Shown here piece after piece: positions 4,755 to 11,058 of a DNA stretch of 11,058 nucleotides; position 1 is the stretch's first letter, and each line of letters opens with the position of its first letter. The notes under the pieces are model-generated. The model was not told where the DNA came from and did not search any database. It worked only from the letters and a program-made list of their open reading frames with translations. The DNA comes from Thermohalobaculum sp039026295. Lineage in GTDB: Bacteria; Pseudomonadota; Alphaproteobacteria; Rhodobacterales; Rhodobacteraceae. The DNA lies in NCBI GenBank assembly GCA_039026295.1, contig JBCCMP010000142.1:1-11058 (forward strand), given 5' to 3'. Both the position numbers and the translations under genes were made by a program.

Positions 4755-6473
4755 ATGGCCACGCAGCTACGGGGGCGCATGCAGCGGATGGGCGAGATTG
4801 CCGGACGTCTGCTGGGCGCGCGCCGCACCGTGCGCCTTGCGCGGTTTGGCAAGACGCCCGGCGCGTTGGTCTGGCAGCCAAAGCCGCCCGGCAGCGGTGA
4901 TGCGGCCGCCGCCCGTCGCCTCGCCTCTGGCGTTCTGCTCTTCGATGGACGGTTGGTCGAGACGACCGATCCGACCCCATGGGCACTGACCGGGCCGGAC
5001 CGGGTCTGGACGGATGCGCTGCACGGGCACGGCTGGCTGGACGACGCTGAAATCTGCGCGCAGGACCCTGTCTGGGCGGCGCTGATCGGCTGGGTATGGT
5101 CGTGGATCGATCGGTATGCCCAGGGCTCGGGACCGGGCTGGCAGCCGGATCTGGTGGCGCGGCGTCTCACCCGCTGGATCGCCTATTCCGTGCGCATTCT
5201 GCGCGGCCAGCCCAAGGAAAGATCGGACCGCTTCTTCCAGGCTCTGGGGCTGCAGACCCGGTATCTGTCGCTGTCCTGGCGGCAGACCGCAAACGGGCTC
5301 GCGCGGATCGAGGCACTGACCGGTCTGGTCTATGCGATGCTCAGCCTCGAGGGCACCGGCCGGTCCAGCCAGCGCGTGATCCGCGCCCTCGGCGATGCGA
5401 CCCAGGCGGCCATCGGCCCCGACGGCGCGATCCCCAGCCGCAATCCCGAGGAACTGGCCCGGATCTTTGCCCTGCTGACTTGGAGCGCACGCGGGATCGA
5501 GGATGCGGGCCTCAGCCCGTCCAAGCTGCAGCTTGACGGTCTGAAACGGGTGGCACCGGTTCTGGCCGCGCTGCGCCACGGCAACGGAACGCTCGCCCGT
5601 TTCAACGGCGGCGGCACCGGGCGCGGGCTGAACCTGGATGCCATGCTGAAAGAGGCCCGGATGCGCGGGCCCGCGCCATTGGTGGGCGGTCCGGCGATGG
5701 GGTACCTGCGGCTCCAGACCTCTCATGCAACGGCAATCGTTGACGCCGGATCCGCCCCCAGCTTTGCGGTCGCAGATACGATCCATGCCAGCGGCCTGGG
5801 GCTGGAATTCACCCACACCGATCAGCCGATCATCGTCAACTGCGGCTCGGGCCTCGCCTTCGGTGACAAACCGGCCCGCGCGGCGCGGCGCAGGCCCTCC
5901 GCCTCGTCGGTCGAGCTGTGCAATCGCTGCCCAGCACTGCTGGTGCCGGGGTCCGGCCAGCGGCCGGATGGCAACCTCCATCTGACAGGGTCGGTGACGG
6001 GACAGCTCGATCCAGATCCCTCGGGACCCTGGGCGCTATGCAAGAGCACCGAATATCTGAAGACGACGGGGCTTGTGATCGAGCGCCGGGTTCACATGAC
6101 GCCGATCGGCAACCGGCTGGTCGGTGAGGACACCGTCCTGGCCACCACGGCCGAGGGACGGTCCCAGGCGGCGGCCCTGCTGGAGGAGGCGGGCCAGGTC
6201 CCGATCACCGCTCGGTTCCACATCCATCCCGATGTGCAGGTGGTCCGGCCGGCATCCGGGACCGCCATTGTGATGAATTTACCAGACGGCACCCGCTGGC
6301 GGGTTCTGATAGATGCGGACACGACCGAGCTGGTGCCCAGCCAGTTCTTCGATCCGATCCGGCCCAAGCCCCGTGCGGCGATTCAGATTGTGGCGACAGC
6401 GCATCTGATTGACTATTGGGGGCGCATCACCTGGTCGTTCGAGAAGCTGTCGACCGGGGCGGCGCCGGGCTGA
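4755..6473 (+). CDS. Heparinase II/III family protein
   Basis: The protein has 572 residues. The N-terminal half (about 75-285) is an all-helical alginate-lyase-like toroid: WIDRY, RRLTRWI, LSWRQTANGLARIEALTGLVYA, IGPDGAIPSRNPEELARI (220-237), ALRHGNGTLARFNGG (272-286). The C-terminal half is the beta-sandwich Hepar_II_III domain: MGYLRLQTSHATAIVDAGSAP (315-335), an IHASGLGLEF strand with His344, IIVNCGSG (359-366) and RFHIHPDV. These are family hallmarks of polysaccharide lyases that cleave uronic-acid-containing chains by beta-elimination. I see no signal peptide: the N-terminus is Arg-rich and not hydrophobic, so the protein seems cytoplasmic. AGGA directly abuts the ATG at 4755, which is too close, so ATGs at 4779 or 4788 could be the true start. 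It lies between rsmB and purH on the same strand. Substrate unknown. Confidence 0.9.
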   Translation: MATQLRGRMQRMGEIAGRLLGARRTVRLARFGKTPGALVWQPKPPGSGDAAAARRLASGVLLFDGRLVETTDPTPWALTGPDRVWTDALHGHGWLDDAEICAQDPVWAALIGWVWSWIDRYAQGSGPGWQPDLVARRLTRWIAYSVRILRGQPKERSDRFFQALGLQTRYLSLSWRQTANGLARIEALTGLVYAMLSLEGTGRSSQRVIRALGDATQAAIGPDGAIPSRNPEELARIFALLTWSARGIEDAGLSPSKLQLDGLKRVAPVLAALRHGNGTLARFNGGGTGRGLNLDAMLKEARMRGPAPLVGGPAMGYLRLQTSHATAIVDAGSAPSFAVADTIHASGLGLEFTHTDQPIIVNCGSGLAFGDKPARAARRRPSASSVELCNRCPALLVPGSGQRPDGNLHLTGSVTGQLDPDPSGPWALCKSTEYLKTTGLVIERRVHMTPIGNRLVGEDTVLATTAEGRSQAAALLEEAGQVPITARFHIHPDVQVVRPASGTAIVMNLPDGTRWRVLIDADTTELVPSQFFDPIRPKPRAAIQIVATAHLIDYWGRITWSFEKLSTGAAPG

Positions 6474-6534
6474 ACCCGGGCTGACAAAACGGACCCAGAG
6501 GCAGGCCCACGCGCAGTCCAAGATGCGCGCTAAA

Positions 6535-6582
6535 AGGCAGGCCACCAAGCAGGCCACGAGTCAGGCCACGAGGCAGGAGCGG
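6535..6582 (+). repeat. 12-bp tandem repeat (about four units) in the purH leader
   Basis: Four consecutive units are present: AGGCAGGCCACC, AAGCAGGCCACG, AGTCAGGCCACG and a diverged last unit AGGCAGGAGCGG. The last unit contains the AGGAG (6575-6579) that serves as Shine-Dalgarno for purH, 7 bases before its ATG. A related GAGGCAGGCCCAC stands farther upstream at about 6498. Each unit carries an SD-like AGG core, so the leader could present several weak ribosome-docking sites. The origin is probably slippage. Confidence 0.85.
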
Positions 6583-6586
6583 CACC

Positions 6587-8179
6587 ATGACATCCAGTTC
6601 AGACAACAGGCGGACGATTGGGCGGGCACTGATCTCTGTCTCTGACAAGACCGGTCTCGAAGACCTTGGCCGCGCGCTGACCTCTTACGGCGTTGATCTT
6701 GTCTCCACCGGCGGCACCGCACGGGCGCTGCGCGAGGCAGGCCTTGGCGTGCGGGATGTGGCTGATCTGACCGGCTTTCCCGAAATGATGGATGGCCGGG
6801 TGAAAACCCTGCACCCGATGGTGCACGGCGGCCTTCTGGCCGACAGGGCCAACCCGGACCATGTCGCGGCAATGAACGACAATGGCATCGCCGGGATCGA
6901 TCTTCTGGTGGTCAATCTCTACCCGTTCGAAGCGACGCTCGCCCGCGGCGCGGCCTATGACGAGATGGTCGAGAACATCGACATCGGCGGCCCTGCAATG
7001 ATCCGTGCGGCCGCGAAGAACCATGCATCGGTCGCTGTGGTCACAGATCCCGAGGACTATCCGGAGGTTCTGGAGGCCCTTGCCCAAGGCGGCACCACGC
7101 TTGACCTGCGAAAAAGGCTTGCGGCCCATGCCTATGCCCGGACTGCTGCCTATGACGCCGCGGTTTCCGGCTGGATGCTGGGCGAGGCAGGGGAGACAAC
7201 GCCCCGCCATCGCGCCTTTGCCGGGCGGCTGGTGCAGGGCCTGCGTTACGGCGAGAACCCGCATCAGGCGGCGGCCTTCTATGCGTCTGTCCCCGCCCGG
7301 GCCGGGGTTGCCACCGCGACGCAGCTTCAGGGCAAGGACCTCAGCTACAACAACATCAATGACACGGACGCGGCCATCGAACTGGTCGCGGACCTGCCGC
7401 AGGGCACGCCTTCTGTCGCGATCATCAAACATGCCAATCCCTGCGGGGCGGCCACCGGCGCGACGTTGGAGGAAGCCTATGCCCGTGCCTACGATTGTGA
7501 CCGCGTCTCTGCCTTCGGCGGCATCATCGCCCTGAACCGACCGCTGGACGCCGCCACAGCCAGGCGCATCAGCGAGATCTTTGTCGAGGTGATTGTCGCC
7601 CCCAAGGCTGATGACGAAGCCATCCAGATCATCACCGCCAAGAAGAACATCCGCCTTCTGGTGACCGGTGAGCTGCCTGACCCGGCCGCCCCGCGCCTGG
7701 CCTATCGTCAGGTCGCAGGCGGAATGCTGGTGCAGGATCACGACATCGGGCAACTGACCCGCGACGATCTGAAGGTCGCCACCAGACGCGCGCCTACCGA
7801 AGCCGAGATGAACGATCTGATGTTCGCCTGGACCGTCGCCAAACACGTCAAGTCCAACGCCATCATCTATGCCAAAGGCGGTGCGACCGTGGGCATCGGC
7901 GCGGGCCAGATGAGCCGGGTGGACGCATCCCGCATTGCCGCCAGAAAGTCCGTCGACATGGCCGAGGCGCTGGGCCTTGCCGAACCCACGGTGATCGGCT
8001 CCGTTGTCGCCTCTGACGCCTTCTTCCCCTTTGCCGACGGTCTGATCTCTGCCGCTGAGGCCGGGGCCACCGCGATCATTCAGCCGGGGGGCTCGATGCG
8101 CGATGACGAGGTGATCGCCGCCGCCGATGAACGGGGGCTGGCCATGGTTTTCACCGGCATGCGCCACTTCCGGCACTGA
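6587..8179 (+). CDS. purH: Bifunctional AICAR formyltransferase / IMP cyclohydrolase
   Basis: The 530-residue length is standard for PurH. The N-terminal MGS-like IMP cyclohydrolase domain (about 10-200) has ALISVSDKTGLEDLGRAL, STGGTA (40-45), GFPEMMDGRVKTLHP (63-77) and NLYPFE, NIDIGGPAMIRAAAKNH (130-146). The AICAR transformylase domain (about 205-530) has LRYGENPHQAAAFY (219-232), the catalytic KHANPCGAA (281-289), SAFGGIIALN (308-317), and the C-terminal SDAFFPFADG and IIQPGGSMRDDEVI. It catalyses the last two steps of de novo IMP synthesis, using 10-formyl-tetrahydrofolate. AGGAG 7 bases upstream fixes the start. All key residues I can check are intact. It is the last plus-strand gene of this run, followed by a hairpin and convergent genes. 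Confidence 0.98.
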   Translation: MTSSSDNRRTIGRALISVSDKTGLEDLGRALTSYGVDLVSTGGTARALREAGLGVRDVADLTGFPEMMDGRVKTLHPMVHGGLLADRANPDHVAAMNDNGIAGIDLLVVNLYPFEATLARGAAYDEMVENIDIGGPAMIRAAAKNHASVAVVTDPEDYPEVLEALAQGGTTLDLRKRLAAHAYARTAAYDAAVSGWMLGEAGETTPRHRAFAGRLVQGLRYGENPHQAAAFYASVPARAGVATATQLQGKDLSYNNINDTDAAIELVADLPQGTPSVAIIKHANPCGAATGATLEEAYARAYDCDRVSAFGGIIALNRPLDAATARRISEIFVEVIVAPKADDEAIQIITAKKNIRLLVTGELPDPAAPRLAYRQVAGGMLVQDHDIGQLTRDDLKVATRRAPTEAEMNDLMFAWTVAKHVKSNAIIYAKGGATVGIGAGQMSRVDASRIAARKSVDMAEALGLAEPTVIGSVVASDAFFPFADGLISAAEAGATAIIQPGGSMRDDEVIAAADERGLAMVFTGMRHFRH

Positions 8180-8193
8180 CCGGCAGTTGCCGG
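8180..8193. terminator. Short hairpin between convergent purH and sulfotransferase genes
   Basis: CCGGCA-GT-TGCCGG is a perfect 6-bp inverted repeat that begins at the base after the purH stop codon and ends 3 bases before the stop codon of the opposing gene. It is well placed to act on both transcripts. It lacks a T-tract on either side and the stem is short, so efficient intrinsic termination is doubtful. Confidence 0.4.
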
Positions 8194-8196
8194 ATG

Positions 8197-8982
8197 TCAC
8201 AGGCGCAGCAGGCCCCGCAGATGCCGCGGATCCGTCCATCTCAGCCCGTCCCGGGCGGGCGGGTTGTCCAGATCAAACCCAAGCCGCGCCTCCTGCTCCA
8301 GATCCAGCCCGGCGCGGATGAATGCCAGATCATCTGGTGACACCGGCTGCGCGGGAAGCGGCGCGTAGGCTTTGGTTTGTGCGCCCTCGTACTCTCGCAC
8401 CGGGGTGAACCCGCGAATGCCCGGCATCCCCAACGTCGCTGCCAGCGCAACCATAGCCGCACGGGGCGCGCGGTTGACCGCCTCGAACCGGGAAAAAACG
8501 ATCTGCCCCGGCATCCCCGCCATCTCTTCCAGATAGGCGATCTTCACCGACCGCATCCGGCAGATGTTCTCGAACCGCGTCGTCGTGTGCGGGTACATGT
8601 CGCCCTGGATCGGCTCTTCCGTGCCGTCTTCCCGCACCCAGGCCGGTTGCCATTCAGCGCGGAGGAAATCGTGGAAATCGAGGGCCGTCATCGCTTGAGA
8701 GACCTCGACGGGCGCGCGGTGAACGCTTTCAATCCATCGCAGCGGATGACGGTAGACCACGAATGTGAGCAGTCCCGGCGCCGCGATCATCCGGCGGTCA
8801 AGAAAGCCATGTTTCCAGCCAAGCTCCCGTGTGGGCTGCAGCTCTGGAAAGTTCCGCTCGATCAGCGTCGAGAGAAAGTTCGTGCCGGAGTTCCGGTCCC
8901 CCAGCACCTGGAACCGGTCGATCCGATGGTTCAGGTTCCGATGGACGCGCAGGCCCGGATCAGATGTGCGGTCAGAGGCCAT
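8197..8982 (-). CDS. Sulfotransferase-family protein (PAPS-dependent type)
   Basis: This protein of 261 residues starts at the ATG of 8980-8982, preceded by GAGAGA; a longer upstream reading would run through the neighbouring gene in another frame and is rejected. The P-loop-like 5'-phosphosulfate motif is FQVLGDRNSGTNFLSTLIERNF (24-45, core RNSGTNFL 30-37), followed by GWKHGF (55-60). The second motif VVYRHPLRWIESVHR (75-89, Arg78 and Ser86) matches the 3'-phosphate-binding element of PAPS sulfotransferases. IVFSRFEAV (161-169) is a further strand seen in the fold. No signal peptide or membrane helix is seen, so it acts in the cytosol. It overlaps the end of the upstream glycosyltransferase gene by 11 bp, so the two are translated as a pair. 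It would move sulfate from PAPS to a sugar or other acceptor; the acceptor is not known. Confidence 0.75.
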   Translation of the reverse strand: MASDRTSDPGLRVHRNLNHRIDRFQVLGDRNSGTNFLSTLIERNFPELQPTRELGWKHGFLDRRMIAAPGLLTFVVYRHPLRWIESVHRAPVEVSQAMTALDFHDFLRAEWQPAWVREDGTEEPIQGDMYPHTTTRFENICRMRSVKIAYLEEMAGMPGQIVFSRFEAVNRAPRAAMVALAATLGMPGIRGFTPVREYEGAQTKAYAPLPAQPVSPDDLAFIRAGLDLEQEARLGFDLDNPPARDGLRWTDPRHLRGLLRL

Positions 8983-10036
8983 GACCGGTCTCTCGCGCCC
9001 AGGTTCGCCAGTTGCGGTGGTCCCGTTTGTAGCTGGCGTCGAACTGGCCGAGGATTTCCGTCGCAACAGACCGGTCCGAGACGGTGACCGCGTCCAGCCG
9101 CCCCTCGGCATGCAGGGCCAGCGCAATCTGGGTGCACAGGGTCGGCCCCGCATAGTCGAAGACGTGCATCTCCTTGCCAGAGGACAGCCGGCGACAGGCT
9201 TCCGCAAATGCCGCCGTCACGAACACCCCGCCGGGGGGCGACGCGAGAAGGCCGTTGATCACGGTCATCTCCGCCGAACGGGTGCGGCACCAGAGGACGG
9301 TCTGTCCGGACATGCCTGCGATGGTGTCCGCCGCCGAGGGCCGCGCGCGGGCATCGGCATCGACATAGGTCCCGCCATGGATCATCAGCCAGGCGAGCCG
9401 GACGAAATCGGATTGCACCGCGGGGTGAGGGCACCGGTCAAGCAGGTCCGCCTCTCTTGTCCCTATCTCGGTTGCCAGAAACGCGCGGGCCTGCGCTTTG
9501 TCCAGCAGGGTGTGCTCGGCCATGCCGCGCCACCCGGCAATCTCGAACGCGACGTCGGCGGGCGGGTCCGGCTGATCCCAGAACTGGAGGATCTTTGCGG
9601 TTGCGGCAGGACCGGGCTGGAAGCGGGGCAACTCCAGATACATCGCCCAGGCCTCGGCTGCGCGGCGGGCATAGCCAGTATATTGCGGGTCCTCGGACAA
9701 TCGCTTCAGGGCGGCCTTCGACTGATCGATGGCGCCCTCCTGCCATAGGCAAAGCGCCTGCCAGACCCGCGCCGCGAACGGTTCGGCGCGGCGTGCCAGC
9801 CATATCAGGCGCGAGAGATCACCTGCGTCGTGCATCATGTGGTCAACGGCGCGAAACAGCGGATCGCCATCGTCGAAGGGATTGGTCCCGGTTGCCCGGT
9901 CAAGGTTTCTCAGGCGTCCGGCCTGCAGTCTCAGCATCACCTGCCGGGCCCGCCGCCGACGGGGCAGCGCGCGGACCAGAAGAGCGGGCATCATCAGCCG
10001 CAGATGGTCGCCGAGGGACAGGGTCGGATCAGTCAT
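8972..10036 (-). CDS. DXD-motif glycosyltransferase (Gly_transf_sug type) with helical N-terminal extension
   Basis: The protein has 354 residues. The first 140 are mostly helical, rich in Ala/Leu/Arg and may be TPR-like (WQALCLWQEGAIDQSKAALKRLSEDPQYTGYARRAAEAWAM is split over 92-132). The catalytic part starts at ILQFWDQPDPPADV (149-162) and contains FVRLAWLMIHGGTYVDADAR (211-230), where Asp226-Ala-Asp228 is the DXD motif that binds Mn2+ and the nucleotide-sugar; this matches the OCH1/TcdB-like sugar-binding family (PF04488). FDYAGPTLCTQ (about 293-303) is the usual late motif. The start ATG at 10034-10036 has a weak GGGGGC upstream. The sulfotransferase gene overlaps its end. Substrate and acceptor cannot be read from the sequence; synthesis of a surface or exopolysaccharide is an inference. 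Confidence 0.8.
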   Translation of the reverse strand: MTDPTLSLGDHLRLMMPALLVRALPRRRRARQVMLRLQAGRLRNLDRATGTNPFDDGDPLFRAVDHMMHDAGDLSRLIWLARRAEPFAARVWQALCLWQEGAIDQSKAALKRLSEDPQYTGYARRAAEAWAMYLELPRFQPGPAATAKILQFWDQPDPPADVAFEIAGWRGMAEHTLLDKAQARAFLATEIGTREADLLDRCPHPAVQSDFVRLAWLMIHGGTYVDADARARPSAADTIAGMSGQTVLWCRTRSAEMTVINGLLASPPGGVFVTAAFAEACRRLSSGKEMHVFDYAGPTLCTQIALALHAEGRLDAVTVSDRSVATEILGQFDASYKRDHRNWRTWARETGHGL

Positions 10037-10151
10037 CGCGCCCCCGGTTTGGCAGACGGCCTGATGCCCGGCAACACGTCCGCGCACGCCGCGGCAGCTG
10101 CAATGCGGCAGACCCCTAGCCAAAGCCCCCGGAAATCGCTATGCCCCGCCC

Positions 10152-10166
10152 GTCCCGATCGGGGAC
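10152..10166. promoter_or_regulatory. Palindrome in the asd leader
   Basis: CCCGATCGGG (10154-10163) is a perfect 10-bp palindrome inside GTCCC-GATCG-GGGAC, 24 bases before the asd ATG. It could be a small hairpin in the mRNA leader or an operator half of the divergent asd/glycosyltransferase gap (10037-10189). No recognisable -10/-35 pair is seen nearby. Confidence 0.3.
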
Positions 10167-10189
10167 CTCACACCCAAAGGAATGGAGAA

Positions 10190-11058
10190 ATGGGCTATCG
10201 TATCGCCGTCGCGGGTGCCACCGGCAATGTGGGCCGCGAAATGCTGAACATCCTGTCCGAGCGGGAGTTCCCCGCCGATGAAGTCATCGCCCTGGCCTCG
10301 CGCCGGTCGAAAGGCACGGAATGCGGCTACGGCGAGAAAACGCTCAAATGTCTGGACATCGACACGTTCGACTGGACAGGCACGGACATGGCACTGTTTG
10401 CCATCGGGTCCGGCCCGACCAAGGAGTACGCGCCGCGCGCCGCCAAGGCCGGCTGCGTGGTCATCGATAACTCTTCGCTCTATCGCTACGACCCCAACAT
10501 CCCGCTGATCGTGCCGGAGGTGAACCCGGACGACGTGATGCAGTATTCCAATCGCAACATCATCGCGAACCCGAACTGTTCGACCGCGCAGATGGTCGTG
10601 GCGCTGAAGCCGCTGCACGACCGGGCCCGGATCAAGCGCGTGGTCGTCTCGACCTACCAGTCCGTGTCGGGCGCGGGCAAGGAAGGCATGGACGAGCTCT
10701 GGGCGCAGACCAAGGGCATCTATGTGCCGGGGCAAGAGAAAGAGCCCAAGAAGTTCACCAAGCAGATCGCCTTCAACGTGATCCCGCACATCGATGTCTT
10801 CATGGATGACGGATCCTGCAAGGAAGAATGGAAGATGGTGGTGGAGACCAAGAAGATCATCGACAAGGCGATCAAGGTCACGGCCACCTGCGTGCGCGTG
10901 CCGACCTTCGTGGGCCATGCGGAATCGGTGAACATCGAGTTCGAAGATCCGCTACCCGCCGACGAAGCCCGCGAGATCCTGCGCCAGTCCCCCGGCATCG
11001 TCGTGGTCGATGAACGCCAGGACGGCGGCTATGTCACGCCGGTCGAATGCGTCGGCGA
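10190..11058 (+). CDS. asd: Aspartate-semialdehyde dehydrogenase (3' end outside window)
   Basis: About 289 codons are present, roughly 85% of a typical 340-residue enzyme. The Rossmann NADP site is IAVAGATGNVGREML (5-19). The active-site nucleophile Cys130 lies in IIANPNCSTAQMV. SSLYRYD (95-101) and VPEVNPDD (108-115) form part of the aspartyl-phosphate pocket. STYQSVSGAGKEGMDEL and the late AFNVIPHIDVF and VRVPTFVGHAESVNIEFE (dimer and substrate region) are all typical of the enzyme. It reduces L-aspartyl-4-phosphate to aspartate-semialdehyde with NADPH, at the branch point to lysine/diaminopimelate, threonine and methionine. The start ATG follows AAAGGAATGGAGA, a good Shine-Dalgarno region. 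The divergent gene is the glycosyltransferase. No sign of decay; the truncation is only the window edge. Confidence 0.97.
   Translation, partial: MGYRIAVAGATGNVGREMLNILSEREFPADEVIALASRRSKGTECGYGEKTLKCLDIDTFDWTGTDMALFAIGSGPTKEYAPRAAKAGCVVIDNSSLYRYDPNIPLIVPEVNPDDVMQYSNRNIIANPNCSTAQMVVALKPLHDRARIKRVVVSTYQSVSGAGKEGMDELWAQTKGIYVPGQEKEPKKFTKQIAFNVIPHIDVFMDDGSCKEEWKMVVETKKIIDKAIKVTATCVRVPTFVGHAESVNIEFEDPLPADEAREILRQSPGIVVVDERQDGGYVTPVECVG

Noticed and set aside
6599..8239. Long minus-strand frame opposite purH
   Set aside because: Antisense shadow of purH, which has complete conserved motifs and a good RBS.
8983..9207. N-terminal extension of the sulfotransferase frame
   Set aside because: It overlaps the glycosyltransferase coding region in another frame and has Arg/Ser/Pro-rich shadow composition; the family fold begins after the ATG at 8982.
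10037..10123. N-terminal extension of the glycosyltransferase (29 residues)
   Set aside because: Cys/Arg/Gly-rich content without motif; the ATG at 10036 gives a sensible N-terminus.

Overview
The window looks like chromosomal DNA of a marine or related alphaproteobacterium, most likely a Rhodobacterales (Roseobacter-type) species. I base this on the GC-rich codon use of the core genes, on the protein sequences of PurH, RsmB and aspartate-semialdehyde dehydrogenase, and on a DUF1674/SdhAF4-type protein beside htpX and rsmB. No tRNA, rRNA, CRISPR array or intact insertion sequence was seen.

Left part (1-2105). This stretch is visibly less GC-rich and more loosely packed than the rest. A TetR-family regulator (509-1102, +) is divergent from a two-gene unit on the minus strand: a 78-residue protein with one C-terminal membrane segment, then a flavodoxin-fold NAD(P)H:quinone oxidoreductase that runs off the window. 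The divergent promoter region carries two near-identical palindromes, ATGACTG-N6-CAGTCAT, 31 bp apart. This is the best-defined regulatory element here and very probably the TetR operator pair. After a 337-bp gap comes a universal-stress-protein (UspA-fold) gene with a degenerate nucleotide-binding signature, then about 250 bp without a recognisable gene.

Core part (2106-8179). A small SdhAF4-like flavoprotein assembly factor (-) is divergent from a plus-strand run of htpX (membrane zinc protease), rsmB (16S rRNA m5C967 methyltransferase), a heparinase II/III-family gene and purH (last two steps of IMP synthesis). The htpX-rsmB gap is 13 bp, and rsmB apparently starts with TTG. A 12-bp tandem repeat of about four units sits just before purH, and its last unit supplies the Shine-Dalgarno sequence.

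Right part (8180-11058). A short hairpin separates purH from two convergent minus-strand genes with overlapping ends: a DXD-type sugar-nucleotide glycosyltransferase (first in transcription order) and a PAPS-type sulfotransferase (second). They suggest synthesis of a sulfated glycan or other decorated surface polymer. Divergent from them is asd (aspartate-semialdehyde dehydrogenase; lysine, threonine and methionine pathway), cut by the right window edge.

Most of the window is ordinary housekeeping DNA. The parts that deserve a second look are the twin-operator TetR/small-membrane-protein/quinone-reductase cassette, the glycosyltransferase-sulfotransferase pair, the repeat leader of purH, and the signal-peptide-less heparinase-like protein between rsmB and purH. 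I did not find clear evidence of a wholly new system.
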